This document shows, piece by piece, positions 26,445 to 35,687 of a DNA stretch of 64,000 bases. A program made the position numbers and the translations under genes. Each line of letters opens with the position of its first letter. The first letter of the stretch is position 1. The notes below the pieces were generated by a model. It was not told where the DNA came from, ran no database searches, and was given only the letters and a program-made list of their open reading frames with translations. Origin of the DNA: Sinomicrobium oceani (GTDB lineage: Bacteria; Bacteroidota; Bacteroidia; Flavobacteriales; Flavobacteriaceae); assembly GCF_900119185.1 (NCBI RefSeq), contig NZ_FPJE01000006.1, positions 124,001-188,000 of the forward strand. The letters run 5' to 3'.

Positions 26445-27496
26445 GGTAGTGCATTTAGGGTTACCGGGGTCCCGTCGTAAAGTTTTTGCTGTCCTTCCGT
26501 TACGATTTGTTCCCCTTCGCGTAACCCTGAGGTTACTTCCATTTGTTCCCCGAAGAGTTTGCCGACCGAGATATTCCGTCGGAATACACGTTTTTTATCC
26601 CCGTCGAGCACATATACAAAGGTTGTGTTGTCAGCGCCTCTCTGTACGGCGCTTCCTGGGATGGTCAGTGCTTTTTCCTTTTGTGGAGTGTTTATCCGTA
26701 TTTCGGCGATCATACCGGGAAGGATACGGTGCCTTGGATTTTGCAGGGTTATCTTCGCGTTATAAGTACGTGTCGTAGCTTCTGCTGCCAGCCCTACTTC
26801 GGTTACTTTGCCCGTGTACACCGTGTCCAGGGCCGGAATGTTGACCTTTGCTTCCTGGTCCATCCGGATCTGGTTGATGTTGTTTTCCGGAACCGCCGCA
26901 TTGACTTTGACTTCATCGATATCTGCCAGTCCGAAAACAGGCATACCCTTATCGATAACCTCCCCTTCCGACACCCCTTTCTTGAGTAGAACGCCCGATA
27001 TGGGGGCGTACAGGCGGGTGTCGTTAACATTTTTGAGTCGTAATTTTTGTTGTGCCCTCGCTTGTTGTAGCCCTGCTTTGACCTGTACAAAATCCGCTTC
27101 GCTCAGGCTATTGCGGTCATACATCATTTTCAGCCGGTTGTATTTGTCCTCTACTTCCAGCAATTTACCTTCGGCGGCTTCGAGACCAATGCGATAATCC
27201 GAATCGTCCAGGCTTGCCAGTAGTGCCCCTTTTTGTATGCTTTGTCCCTCTTCAACAGCAATGTGGCTTACTCTTCCGGCTACCATAAAACCAAGGCGGA
27301 GGGTTTGCATGCCTTCTACATTACCACTCAGTGATACGGATGCCGATACGGTGTCGTACCGTACGGTACGTACTGCTACCTGTTGAGCTTCCGGAAGTTT
27401 ATCTTTTTTCTTTTCTGAGGAACACCCCCCTGCAATGCATAGGGCAAACAGGGGGAAAAGAAGTCGACAGGCAGTAGTTGAGCGATTCGACAGCAT
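26441..27496 (-). CDS. RND efflux periplasmic adaptor lipoprotein (MFP)
   Basis: 351 residues. A lipobox (ALCIAGGCSS) anchors it to the inner membrane. Then the adaptor order: beta-barrel start, lipoyl half-motifs (AGRVSHIAVEEGQSIQKGALLASLD and APISGVLLKKGVSEGEVIDKG), an alpha hairpin between them, and a membrane-proximal domain with PGMIAEIRI. First gene of the three-gene pump operon. No regulator gene is adjacent. Confidence 0.94.
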   Translation of the reverse strand: MLSNRSTTACRLLFPLFALCIAGGCSSEKKKDKLPEAQQVAVRTVRYDTVSASVSLSGNVEGMQTLRLGFMVAGRVSHIAVEEGQSIQKGALLASLDDSDYRIGLEAAEGKLLEVEDKYNRLKMMYDRNSLSEADFVQVKAGLQQARAQQKLRLKNVNDTRLYAPISGVLLKKGVSEGEVIDKGMPVFGLADIDEVKVNAAVPENNINQIRMDQEAKVNIPALDTVYTGKVTEVGLAAEATTRTYNAKITLQNPRHRILPGMIAEIRINTPQKEKALTIPGSAVQRGADNTTFVYVLDGDKKRVFRRNISVGKLFGEQMEVTSGLREGEQIVTEGQQKLYDGTPVTLNALP

Positions 27497-27674
27497 TTTA
27501 ATAAGATTTTGTTTACACTACCAAAATACGGTTTTTACGGCATTAAAAAAAGGAGAACTACACAATTTGTGAAAGGATATCCGTAACAGTGGAGCGCATT
27601 GTTGGATAACATCTGTGAGCAAGGGCAAGGAAAATGTTCAGGGATACCATTCCCGGTTCCTATGGAACAGAGTA

Positions 27675-27713
27675 TAAAAAAATGCCTGGAAAACAGTAGC
27701 TTTCCAGGCATTT
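27675..27713 (-). terminator. Terminator after bacilliredoxin gene
   Basis: AAATGCCTGGAAA pairs with TTTCCAGGCATTT around an 8-base loop. On the minus strand it ends in a run of seven T, about 30 bases after the stop codon. Confidence 0.85.
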
Positions 27714-27743
27714 GATATGGTTTTACACCGGAGTGCGAAATGC

Positions 27744-28154
27744 TTAGCAATATTCGTTATAAGCTTCCACCAGGTTGTCTGCGATCATTTCCGCAGGACG
27801 TCCTTCAATGTGATGACGCTCCAGCATGTGTACCAGTTCGCCGTCTTTGAACAGTGCCATGCTCGGTGAAGAAGGAGGGAAGGGGACCATACGGCTTCTT
27901 GCCCTGTCCGTAGCTTCGCGATCCACACCTGCAAAAACGGTAACGATGTGATCTGGTTTCTTGGCGTTGTCCAGAGACATTTTGGCTCCAGGTCTGGCGT
28001 TGGCCGCAGCACATCCGCATACCGAGTTTACCACCACAAGCGTAGTGCCTGGCTTGGCCAGCGCTGCATCGACTTCTTCCGACGTATGTAATTCTTCAAA
28101 CCCGACTTTAGTCAGGTCTTCTTTCATTGGTTTTACTAATTCTTCCGGGTACAT
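27744..28154 (-). CDS. BrxA/BrxB family bacilliredoxin-like protein
   Basis: 136 residues. The thioredoxin-like fold carries the family CGC redox motif (VVNSVCGCAAANARPG) and the typical end SPSMALFKDGELVHMLERHHIEGR. The family reduces mixed disulfides with low-molecular-weight thiols in Firmicutes; in Bacteroidota the thiol partner is not well defined. It stands alone between the efflux operon and a divergent HupE-like gene. Confidence 0.93.
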   Translation of the reverse strand: MYPEELVKPMKEDLTKVGFEELHTSEEVDAALAKPGTTLVVVNSVCGCAAANARPGAKMSLDNAKKPDHIVTVFAGVDREATDRARSRMVPFPPSSPSMALFKDGELVHMLERHHIEGRPAEMIADNLVEAYNEYC

Positions 28155-28179
28155 AATTCTACTTTTTTTGACTTCACAA

Positions 28180-28187
28180 CAAAATTA
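28180..28187 (-). promoter_or_regulatory. TAnnTTTG box for bacilliredoxin gene
   Basis: TAATTTTG on the minus strand, 25 bases upstream of the start codon at 28154. Confidence 0.45.
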
Positions 28188-28345
28188 CGAATTATTTTGC
28201 GTAGATACTATGCTTTAACTATTTGTTTGGGTTTTGCAGATGATCAGGTAAGCCTGTGATCTGCCCCGGGATAGGACGAAACAACCTTTGGCAGAGATAA
28301 TCCGTTTATTTACCGAACAGCTATCCAATTTTTATAAATTAATCG

Positions 28346-28353
28346 TAAGTTTG
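28346..28353 (+). promoter_or_regulatory. TAnnTTTG box for HupE-like gene
   Basis: TAAGTTTG, 23 bases before the ATG at 28377. Confidence 0.45.
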
Positions 28354-28376
28354 GGCAACCTCAAAAAAATATCGAT

Positions 28377-28958
28377 ATGTCACAGTTTTGGCTGTATTTT
28401 CAACTGGGGCTTAATCATGTCCTGGATATCCATGCCTATGATCATATTCTTTTTCTCATTGCGTTGACGGTGCCTTACACCTTTAATCACTGGAAGAAGA
28501 TATTATGGCTGGTTACGGTGTTTACCATAGGGCATACGCTGTCGCTTATCATGTCTACCTACGGCCTTATCAAGGTGAGTTCGACGCTGGTAGAATTCAT
28601 GATCCCGGTGACTATTTTTATCACGGCACTGTTCAATATATTTACGGCGAAGCGTGCGGGAATAGAAAAATTCGGGCCGGCATTTTTTGTGACGCTGTTT
28701 TTCGGAATTATACATGGTCTCGGTTTTTCAACGTATTTCAAAGGAATTATTGCCGGTGAAGAAAATAAGCTGTTGCCCCTGCTGGAATTTGCCCTGGGTA
28801 TAGAAACTGCACAGGTGATCGTTGTTCTTGTCGTGCTTATCCTGGGCTTTATTCTGTCTACGGTTTTCAGGTTTAACCGCAGGGACTGGATACTGGTTAT
28901 ATCGGCGATGGTACTGGGTATTATACTCCCCATGCTTATCGAAAACTATCCGTATTAA
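28377..28958 (+). CDS. HupE/UreJ family membrane protein
   Basis: 193 residues, about six helices. The His-rich membrane motifs of the family are present: YFQLGLNHVLDIHAYDHILF, FTIGHTLSLIM, and FFGIIHGLGFSTYFKG. HupE/UreJ proteins are linked to nickel (or cobalt) uptake; many Bacteroidota copies, as here, have no hydrogenase or urease genes beside them. It is followed after 1 bp by the dCMP deaminase gene, suggesting co-transcription without an obvious functional tie. Confidence 0.88.
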   Translation: MSQFWLYFQLGLNHVLDIHAYDHILFLIALTVPYTFNHWKKILWLVTVFTIGHTLSLIMSTYGLIKVSSTLVEFMIPVTIFITALFNIFTAKRAGIEKFGPAFFVTLFFGIIHGLGFSTYFKGIIAGEENKLLPLLEFALGIETAQVIVVLVVLILGFILSTVFRFNRRDWILVISAMVLGIILPMLIENYPY

Positions 28959-28959
28959 T

Positions 28960-29400
28960 ATGTCAGAAAAGAAACAGAAAAAATATGACCGGGCCTATCT
29001 CAGGATGGCCATGGAATGGAGTAAGCTTTCCTATTGTAAAAGAAGACAGGTGGGGGCGATCATCGTTAAGGACCGTATGATTATTTCGGACGGGTATAAC
29101 GGAACGCCTACGGGGTTTGAGAATATTTGCGAAGACGATGAGGGTTATACCAAGTGGTATGTGCTTCATGCCGAAGCCAATGCTATTCTGAAGGTCGCTT
29201 CTTCTGCACAGTCCTGTAACGGGGCAACTTTGTATATCACCTTGTCTCCCTGCAAAGAATGTAGTAAATTAGTCCATCAGGCCGGAATTGTAAGAGTGGT
29301 GTATCACCAGGCTTATAAAGATGATTCCGGGTTACAATTTCTCGCCAAAGCCGGCGTTGAATTAGTACATATGCCAAACCTGGAAGAATATGAAGAATGA
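28960..29400 (+). CDS. Deoxycytidylate deaminase (ComEB-like)
   Basis: 146 residues from the ATG at 28960, one base after the previous stop. Zinc site: HAEANAIL and SPCKECSKLV. The segment DGYNGTPTGFENICEDDEG is typical of dCMP/ComEB deaminases, which convert dCMP to dUMP for thymidylate synthesis. It overlaps the next gene by 11 bp (start codon at 29390 inside its 3' end), so the two are translationally coupled. Confidence 0.93.
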   Translation: MSEKKQKKYDRAYLRMAMEWSKLSYCKRRQVGAIIVKDRMIISDGYNGTPTGFENICEDDEGYTKWYVLHAEANAILKVASSAQSCNGATLYITLSPCKECSKLVHQAGIVRVVYHQAYKDDSGLQFLAKAGVELVHMPNLEEYEE

Positions 29401-31009
29401 AAGGAAAATATGGCTGCCGCTGCTCATCGCTTTTGCGCTGGCCGCCGGTGTGCTTATCGGGGGGAAGATCAATTTCCGGGAGGCTCCCCAGAAACTCTTT
29501 TCATCCAATTCCAAAAAAGAAAAACTCAACAGGCTTATCGATTATATCGACTATGAGTATGTCGATGATATCAATACCGATAGTATTGTAGATGTCACTG
29601 TTAATGAGATCCTCGAAAAGCTCGATCCGCATTCCGTATATATTCCCCGTGAAGACCGCCAGCGGGTAGCAGAGAATATGCAGGGAGATTTTGTGGGTAT
29701 AGGTGTGAGTTTTTATATGTACAAAGATACCCTTGCCGTCATTCGTACCATAGAGGGAGGCCCGAGTATGGAAGTCGGCATAGTACCCGGCGACCGTATT
29801 CTGTATGTGGATAACGATACCCTTTACGGCAAGGATATCCGCAGCAATGATCTGGTCAAAAAACTAAGAGGTACCTCCGGGACTCCCGTAGCGGTAAAAG
29901 TGTACCGGAAAAGTATCGATTCGCTGCTTACTTTTACGATAGAACGGAGCAAAATTCCGATCCGAAGCGTCGATGCCTTCTATATGCTCACCGATACGCT
30001 GGGCTATGTAAAGATCAATCGTTTTGCAGAAAGTACCTATAAGGAGTTCAAGGAAGCACTCCATGTGCTGAAGCGGCATGGAGCAAAGGAACTGGTGCTC
30101 GATCTTCGTGATAATCCCGGCGGATATATGGGGGTTGCCGAAGAGATTGTGGATGAATTCCTGGAAGAAGATAAGCTAATTCTTTTCACCAAAAATAAAA
30201 AAGGGGAGATCCGAAAGACTTTTGCAACTTCCAGAGGAGATTTCGAAGACGGGAAAGTCTATGTGCTCATCAATGAAAAATCGGCCTCAGCCAGTGAGAT
30301 CATTGCGGGAGCGCTGCAGGATAATGACAAGGGCGTGATTGTGGGGAGGCGTTCTTTCGGGAAAGGTCTCGTACAGCGCGAAATGGCTCTCGGAGATGGT
30401 TCTTCGGTGCGGCTTACCGTGTCTAGGTACTATACGCCCACGGGAAGATCTATACAGCGGTCCTATGATAAGGGGATAGACGATTATTACCACAGTTTTT
30501 ACGAGCGTTATTACAACGGAGAGCTGACCTCGGCTGACAGTATTCATGTCGAGGATTCGCTGAAATTTACCACACCCAAAGGGAAGGTTGTCTATGGAGG
30601 CGGGGGCATTATCCCCGACGTCTTTATTCCGTTAGGTTCGGATCTCGAAGAAGAAGCCCTGAATTATATTCTTCAGAACGGATTTCTGTCGTATTTTGTG
30701 TTCGAATATCTGGACAAAGACCGGGATTTGTATGAGGAATACGATGAGGAACGTTTTTTACGTGAGGTGACCATAGGGGATGACCTGATCGAGGCTTTCG
30801 TGAATTACGGTATGCGTAACAGGGGATTGATAGGGGTGGATTTCTCCAGGATTGATTTTTCCAAATATAAGGACAATCTCAAGAAGCATATCAAAGCAAC
30901 TATAGCCGAGCAGCTTTACGGCAGTGCAGCCCATGTGCGTATCCTCAACAGCGGGGATCATGCCATTACCAAAGTGGTGGAGATAAGTCGTTCCGAAGAG
31001 GAAGAATAA
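29390..31009 (+). CDS. C-terminal processing peptidase (S41 family)
   Basis: 539 residues. Membrane anchor or signal at 6-23 (IWLPLLIAFALAAGVLIGGK), a PDZ domain (GIGVSFYMYKDTLAVIRTIEGGP to GTPVAVKVYRK, about 100-185), then the protease core with the Ser in INEKSASASEIIAGALQ and Lys in RRSFGKGLVQ, giving the Ser-Lys dyad. RSIQRSYDKGIDDYY and a ~150-residue C-terminal extension are as in Bacteroidota CtpA-like enzymes. It would trim or degrade periplasmic proteins. Confidence 0.95.
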   Translation: MKNERKIWLPLLIAFALAAGVLIGGKINFREAPQKLFSSNSKKEKLNRLIDYIDYEYVDDINTDSIVDVTVNEILEKLDPHSVYIPREDRQRVAENMQGDFVGIGVSFYMYKDTLAVIRTIEGGPSMEVGIVPGDRILYVDNDTLYGKDIRSNDLVKKLRGTSGTPVAVKVYRKSIDSLLTFTIERSKIPIRSVDAFYMLTDTLGYVKINRFAESTYKEFKEALHVLKRHGAKELVLDLRDNPGGYMGVAEEIVDEFLEEDKLILFTKNKKGEIRKTFATSRGDFEDGKVYVLINEKSASASEIIAGALQDNDKGVIVGRRSFGKGLVQREMALGDGSSVRLTVSRYYTPTGRSIQRSYDKGIDDYYHSFYERYYNGELTSADSIHVEDSLKFTTPKGKVVYGGGGIIPDVFIPLGSDLEEEALNYILQNGFLSYFVFEYLDKDRDLYEEYDEERFLREVTIGDDLIEAFVNYGMRNRGLIGVDFSRIDFSKYKDNLKKHIKATIAEQLYGSAAHVRILNSGDHAITKVVEISRSEEEE

Positions 31010-31066
31010 TAACTTTCTCAAAACAGACCAAAGATACATGCCTGATAAAAACAGGTAGTCCGGGCT

Positions 31067-31669
31067 TTATATCTTGTCGTGTACCTTGCTGTCCTTACCG
31101 TTATTCCATAACGTAAGAATGTCGGTGGCAACCTGTGCGCCGCTTCCGGCAGCTATAGCAAACTGGCTGCGCCATCCGGCAAGCGTTCCCGCTACGTATA
31201 TTCCCTCTTTAACAAGGTGATTGGTATTCCGGAGTTCTTTGCGGTTTTTCTCCGCCGGTGACATTCGGTGTGGTATAAGATATTCGTTCAGGCCGTCGAT
31301 GTTAAAAAGATCGGTGTATCCCAGTGCAACGACAATAATCCTGGCTTTATATGAGTTTTTGTTGGTCGTTACCGTAAAATCTCCGGCTTCTCCCGTGACG
31401 GATTTTACTTTCTCTTTTGCGATCTGCGTTATATCGGGATAGGTAGAGGCGAGGTGCTCCTGCCCTTGCTTTAGGATGTCCATCCCCGTGGTTCCGGGAG
31501 GTATTCCCAGGGCGTTGTTCAGCAAGGCACTTTGCAGGTGCGATGCTTTCTGGTGTATGATAATCCCTGTTTTTTTGTCACCGGCGTAAGCGGTTTTCCG
31601 TGCAGATCCGAGAATAAGTGCACATTGCATCCCGGCTGCTCCTCCGCCTATGATAAGAGCATCAAACAT
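31067..31669 (-). CDS. Short thioredoxin-reductase-like FAD protein
   Basis: 200 residues. FAD-binding motif at the start (ALIIGGGAAGMQCALILG) and the second FAD contact near the end (VKEGIYVAGTLAGWRSQFAIAAGSGAQVA). The NADPH-binding domain normally inserted in the middle and the CxxC redox pair are both missing, so the protein is about two thirds the usual length without any frameshift sign. Its start codon overlaps the stop of the small membrane gene upstream (TAATG). Reductant and substrate unknown. Confidence 0.82.
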   Translation of the reverse strand: MFDALIIGGGAAGMQCALILGSARKTAYAGDKKTGIIIHQKASHLQSALLNNALGIPPGTTGMDILKQGQEHLASTYPDITQIAKEKVKSVTGEAGDFTVTTNKNSYKARIIVVALGYTDLFNIDGLNEYLIPHRMSPAEKNRKELRNTNHLVKEGIYVAGTLAGWRSQFAIAAGSGAQVATDILTLWNNGKDSKVHDKI

Positions 31670-31872
31670 TAGCCTTTGTCTTTGATTTTGTCCTGTATCT
31701 TTTTGGAAACCGAGAAAATAACAAGAAGAAGTATCGCGCAGAGCGCAGATACGATACCGATAAGGGCTATCGTGCTGTCCCCCTCCAGCGGTGCACTGAA
31801 GTCTACAAGAGTTACGTTATAAGCAATAAGCCCTATGGCTGCAAGGATAAGTACAAGAATGAAATATTTCAT
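31669..31872 (-). CDS. Small two-helix membrane protein
   Basis: 67 residues: two hydrophobic helices (KYFILVLILAAIGLIAYNV and IALIGIVSALCAILLLVIFSV) and a basic C-terminal tail (KKIQDKIKDKG). No family recognised. It is translationally coupled with the FAD protein downstream and might anchor it to the membrane, which is inference from the overlap only. Confidence 0.75.
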   Translation of the reverse strand: MKYFILVLILAAIGLIAYNVTLVDFSAPLEGDSTIALIGIVSALCAILLLVIFSVSKKIQDKIKDKG

Positions 31873-31895
31873 GAAAACTCATTTTTTTGTCATCG

Positions 31896-31903
31896 CAAAG
31901 GTA
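31896..31903 (-). promoter_or_regulatory. TAnnTTTG box for small membrane / FAD gene pair
   Basis: TACCTTTG on the minus strand, 23 bases upstream of the start at 31872; a TTTG lies shortly upstream of it. Confidence 0.45.
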
Positions 31904-31971
31904 CAAAGAATTCGATAACCCCGGATCTAATCCGGGGGGAGTATCTGAAATATCCGAAAAGACGTACCTTT

Positions 31972-32544
31972 CTAAAAGAGGTTGGCTACGTTGCTGGCAA
32001 AGAGCTTTACGGCAATAGCCAGAAGAACGACCCCGAATATCTTCCGGATGATACCCAGTCCTGATTTTCCGAGCATGCGTTCTATCTTTTTGGAAGATTT
32101 GAGAACGATATATACAAAGAGGATATTGATGATAATGGCCAGGATAATATTTTCCACATGATACTCTGCCCGTAACGATAAGATAGAGGTCATGGTCCCT
32201 GCCCCTGCGATCAGCGGAAATGCAAGTGGCACTACGGAGGCCGTTTCCGGCGCATCATCGTTATACAGTGTAATACCCAGGATCATCTCTATGGCGAGGA
32301 AGAAAATAATAAACGATCCGGCTACGGCAAACGAATACACATCGATACCTATAAGACTCAGTATTTTTTCACCGACGAACAAAAAGGCGATCATAATGAT
32401 ACCGGCTACGACCGAAGCCTTTTCCGATTGTATATGTCCGACCTTTTCCCGCAGCCCGATGATAATCGGAATACTTCCTATAATGTCAATAACGGCAAAT
32501 AATACCATTGTGGCTGTCGCGATTTCCTTAACGTCAAATTCCAT
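31972..32544 (-). CDS. MarC family integral membrane protein
   Basis: 190 residues with six helices. The MarC pattern is clear: LFAVIDIIGSIPIIIGL at the start, VPLAFPLIAGAGTMTSI after helix 3, and SGLGIIRKIFGVVLLAIAVK at the end. The molecular function of the family is unknown despite its historical link to antibiotic resistance. Monocistronic, with its own promoter-like box. Confidence 0.93.
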   Translation of the reverse strand: MEFDVKEIATATMVLFAVIDIIGSIPIIIGLREKVGHIQSEKASVVAGIIMIAFLFVGEKILSLIGIDVYSFAVAGSFIIFFLAIEMILGITLYNDDAPETASVVPLAFPLIAGAGTMTSILSLRAEYHVENIILAIIINILFVYIVLKSSKKIERMLGKSGLGIIRKIFGVVLLAIAVKLFASNVANLF

Positions 32545-32571
32545 AATAGCACCAATTTAAAAAAATGATGG

Positions 32572-32579
32572 CAAAAGTA
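32572..32579 (-). promoter_or_regulatory. TAnnTTTG box for marC-like gene
   Basis: TACTTTTG on the minus strand, 27 bases upstream of the start codon at 32544. Confidence 0.45.
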
Positions 32580-32681
32580 GTTATATCCCCCGGATAAAAA
32601 AGGACTGGAATGTAAAAAAATCGATAAGAAATACCCGGTGCTGCTGTGGGTGGTATGTTTTTGATATACCGTACTTTAAGT

Positions 32682-33470
32682 TTACTTTTGTTTTATAATG
32701 TCCAGGAGCAGTTCCGGTTCGTTTGTAGTGATAAAGTCCGCGCCTTGCTCCAGGAGCCACTTCATGTCTTCCGGTTTGTTAACGGTCCATGCATTGATGG
32801 TGAGTCCCAGTGCTTTGGCTTCTTTTATCCATCCCGGATGTTTCTTTAGTACTTGCAGGTGATAGTCGAGACCGAAAAAGCCGTCTTTTTTCAGTGCTTC
32901 CGGAGAGAGGTCGCCATTAAGGTAGGCGACGTTGGCTTTGGGGTCGAGGGCCATTACTTTTTTGCAGATATCATAATCGAAACTGATGTAGTCCACCCAT
33001 TCCCGGGCCTGGATCCGGTGTACCAGGGCAACGGATTTTTCTGCCAACTCCAGTCCGAGGGCTTTGTCTTTGGAGGGCTTGATCTCAAAAATCAGTTTGG
33101 TGCCGTGTTGTTTCATACCTTCCAAAAGATAAGCTTCGGCCGTTGGGATATTCTCGCCGTTGGGATGCATCTTCTGTAGCAACTCTTCATAAGTGGAATC
33201 TTCGATGTGCATGCCTTCGAAGTCTGCATCATGGTTAACTACCAATATACCGTCTTTGGTCATCCAAACGTCGAATTCCGATCCTTCACAGCCCAGTTTT
33301 ACGGCTTGCTGCAAGGAGGCCAGAGAGTTTTCCGGGTATCCGTTTTTCTTGAATGCGCCACGGTGGGCGATGACCTTATTGCTGTGAAAGTCTTGTCCTT
33401 CCTGGGCATAGACTTCGGCAGAACCGTTGTACATCATAGTAATGATAAAAATAAGGCAAAATTTTTTCAT
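32682..33470 (-). CDS. Glycerophosphodiester phosphodiesterase
   Basis: 262 residues with a signal peptide (to AEVYAQ), so it is periplasmic or exported. Catalytic signatures: VIAHRGAFKKNGYPENS (His-Arg and Glu), GSEFDVWMTKDGILVVNHD (Glu-x-Asp and second His), and KLIFEIKPS. The family cleaves glycerophosphodiesters to glycerol 3-phosphate and an alcohol. NAWTVNKPEDMKWLLEQGAD is the usual C-terminal motif. Stands alone. Confidence 0.94.
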   Translation of the reverse strand: MKKFCLIFIITMMYNGSAEVYAQEGQDFHSNKVIAHRGAFKKNGYPENSLASLQQAVKLGCEGSEFDVWMTKDGILVVNHDADFEGMHIEDSTYEELLQKMHPNGENIPTAEAYLLEGMKQHGTKLIFEIKPSKDKALGLELAEKSVALVHRIQAREWVDYISFDYDICKKVMALDPKANVAYLNGDLSPEALKKDGFFGLDYHLQVLKKHPGWIKEAKALGLTINAWTVNKPEDMKWLLEQGADFITTNEPELLLDIIKQK

Positions 33471-33503
33471 GACGCTCTTAAGTAAGGAACCGGGCTAATT
33501 TAG

Positions 33504-33511
33504 CAAAATTA
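33504..33511 (-). promoter_or_regulatory. TAnnTTTG box for phosphodiesterase gene
   Basis: TAATTTTG on the minus strand, 33 bases upstream of the start codon at 33470. Confidence 0.45.
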
Positions 33512-33646
33512 TCGGTGATAGATGGCCCGGATGTACTAATTTAAGGTTACGGTAGTGTTAAGCAGGGAATACATGTCTTTTGACGGATATAAGTACCGGA
33601 ATATCCAACTCCTCAAATATTGTCTGTGGCTAATGTCAAATAATTC

Positions 33647-33654
33647 TATCTTTG
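33647..33654 (+). promoter_or_regulatory. TAnnTTTG box for DUF3109 gene
   Basis: TATCTTTG ends only four bases before the ATG at 33659, implying a nearly leaderless transcript. Confidence 0.5.
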
Positions 33655-33658
33655 TGCC

Positions 33659-34228
33659 ATGTTTCAGTTAGGAAAAACCATAGTATCCGAAGAGATCCTC
33701 GAAGAAGATTTCGTTTGTAACCTGTCGGCCTGTAAAGGGGCCTGTTGTGTAGACGGCGATGCCGGAGCCCCTCTCGATAAAGAGGAAACGGCCATTCTCG
33801 ATGATATTTACGAAGATGTCAAGCCCTTTTTGAGAAAGGAAGGCGTAGCTGCCATAGAAGCGCAAGGAACCTTTGTAAAAGGAGAAGATGGCGACTGGGA
33901 AACGCCCCTGGTCAATGAAAGCGAATGCGCATACGTGATATTTGACGGGAAAGGAACGGCGCTTTGTGGTATAGAAGAAGCCTACAACCAAAAAAAGGTT
34001 TCGTGGAAAAAACCGGTTTCCTGTCATTTATACCCTGTCCGGATCAAGGACTATTCCCAGTTTTCTGCGGTCAACTATCACAAATGGCATATTTGTGACG
34101 ATGCCTGTACCCTTGGCAAAGAATTGCAGGTACCTGTGTACAAGTTTGTAAAAGATGCTCTGATCCGCAAATTCGGAGAAGACTGGTACCGGGAGCTCGA
34201 AGAAGTGGCCCGCGGACTGGAAGCGTAA
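33659..34228 (+). CDS. DUF3109 family cysteine-rich protein
   Basis: 189 residues. The N-terminal CNLSACKGACCVDGDAGAPL and later Cys at NESECAYVIF, ALCGIEEA, SCHLYPVR and ICDDACTLG match the DUF3109/YkgJ-like group, thought to bind a metal cluster. No catalytic function is established. Common single-copy gene in Bacteroidota. Confidence 0.9.
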   Translation: MFQLGKTIVSEEILEEDFVCNLSACKGACCVDGDAGAPLDKEETAILDDIYEDVKPFLRKEGVAAIEAQGTFVKGEDGDWETPLVNESECAYVIFDGKGTALCGIEEAYNQKKVSWKKPVSCHLYPVRIKDYSQFSAVNYHKWHICDDACTLGKELQVPVYKFVKDALIRKFGEDWYRELEEVARGLEA

Positions 34229-34600
34229 AAGTTTCTGGGCAAAAGTCAGTGCGACCGGGGTCTCCGGTCCGGATTTTACATAAAAATATAGAAGAATTGT
34301 CGTTGTCCTTACAGCGTTATTTTGTAAAGGACAGTATCTTTCTTTTGCTTTAAAAGTAAGGAATTATTTAGAATATATTTAAAAATTGAAAGGAAAATAA
34401 GGTGTTGTAATATGTTGTTAGTTAGTATTTTGTGAGGATGATAAAAAGCTGTGCCCGAAAAACATTTCAACAGTCACTGTTAAAAACTTTTGCCGGAAAG
34501 CACGGTTTTCACCTTTCATTTCTAACGACATTTTGCAATCTTTGTTAGTCCCAGCTACCCCGATTTAACGAAATATTAACTCCCTTAAAACGAGAAGACA
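34229..34600 (+). other. Long leader region upstream of nrdB
   Basis: 372 bp without a gene. Two small hairpins are visible (GACCGG/CCGGTC near 34252; GTCCTTACA/TGTAAAGGAC near 34306-34331). A near-promoter AATCTTTG occurs around 34535, about 60 bases before the start codon. I recognise no cobalamin riboswitch or clear pair of NrdR boxes. Confidence 0.4.
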
Positions 34601-35587
34601 ATGTCAGTTACTACAGAGCCGATTTTACAAGAGAACAAAGACAGGTTTGTCATTTTTCCGATCCAGCACCACGATATCTGGGACTGGTACAAGAAACAGG
34701 AAGCTTGTTTCTGGACCGCGGAAGAAATAGATCTTCACCAGGATCTGAATGACTGGAACAATAAGCTGAACGATGACGAGCGTTATTTTATAAAACATAT
34801 CCTGGCGTTTTTTGCGGCTTCTGATGGTATTGTCAACGAAAATCTCGCTGAAAATTTTGTTAACGAGGTGCAGTATTCCGAAGCAAAATTTTTCTATGGT
34901 TTCCAGATTATGATGGAAAACATTCATTCCGAGACGTACTCGCTACTTATCGATACGTATGTTAAGGAAGAAGGGGAGAAGAATAACCTGTTTAAAGCTA
35001 TCGAGGTTTTTCCTGCAATTAAGAAAAAAGCGGAATGGGCATTGCGTTGGATAGAGTCCGATTCTTTTGCCGAAAGGCTTATTGCTTTTGCTGCCGTTGA
35101 AGGTATTTTCTTCTCCGGGGCATTCTGCTCTATCTTCTGGCTGAAAAAGCGTGGTCTTATGCCGGGACTGACTTTTTCCAATGAGCTGATCTCAAGAGAC
35201 GAAGGAATGCACTGCGATTTTGCCGTGCACCTGCATAACAATCACCTGGTAAACAAGGTTTCGAAATCGCGTATCAAGGATATCATCGTGGACGCTCTGA
35301 ATATAGAAAGGGAGTTTATCACAGAGTCCCTTCCGGTGAGTCTTATCGGGATGAACTCGAAGTTGATGACGCAATACCTCGAGTTTGTTACCGATCGTCT
35401 GCTCGTAGAGCTCGAATGTGAAAAAGTGTACAATTCCACCAACCCGTTCGACTTTATGGACATGATTTCCCTCCAGGGAAAAACGAACTTCTTCGAAAAA
35501 AGAGTATCCGAGTACCAGAAGGCGGGTGTACTCAACAAAGATAAAGACAATGATTCCCAGAAGATCAGCTTCGATGCGGACTTCTAA
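34601..35587 (+). CDS. nrdB: Class Ia ribonucleotide reductase small subunit
   Basis: 328 residues. All metal ligands and the radical Tyr can be placed: Asp in [12 protein letters not shown], Glu-x-x-His-x-x-x-Tyr in [13 protein letters not shown] (the Tyr carries the radical in the class Ia family), Glu in [12 protein letters not shown], and Glu/His in [12 protein letters not shown]. It makes the diiron-tyrosyl cofactor and passes the radical to NrdA, encoded 100 bp downstream. The order nrdB-nrdA is usual in Bacteroidota. Confidence 0.96.
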   Translation: MSVTTEPILQENKDRFVIFPIQHHDIWDWYKKQEACFWTAEEIDLHQDLNDWNNKLNDDERYFIKHILAFFAASDGIVNENLAENFVNEVQYSEAKFFYGFQIMMENIHSETYSLLIDTYVKEEGEKNNLFKAIEVFPAIKKKAEWALRWIESDSFAERLIAFAAVEGIFFSGAFCSIFWLKKRGLMPGLTFSNELISRDEGMHCDFAVHLHNNHLVNKVSKSRIKDIIVDALNIEREFITESLPVSLIGMNSKLMTQYLEFVTDRLLVELECEKVYNSTNPFDFMDMISLQGKTNFFEKRVSEYQKAGVLNKDKDNDSQKISFDADF

Positions 35588-35615
35588 GCATTAACCATAC
35601 GGAATGTATAAAACA

Positions 35616-35646
35616 GGCATCCCGGATTGTAGCGGTCCGGAATGCC
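35616..35646 (+). other. Intercistronic hairpin between nrdB and nrdA
   Basis: GGCATCCCGGA pairs with TCCGGAATGCC (one mismatch) around a 9-base loop. No T-run follows, so it is more likely an mRNA stabilising or processing element than a terminator. Confidence 0.5.
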
Positions 35647-35687
35647 GGATCATTATGTAGAATATTCAATTAAAAAACAGTAGCGGT

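Noticed and set aside
34229-34600. Riboswitch upstream of nrdB
   Set aside because: Small hairpins are present but no known riboswitch core could be recognised.
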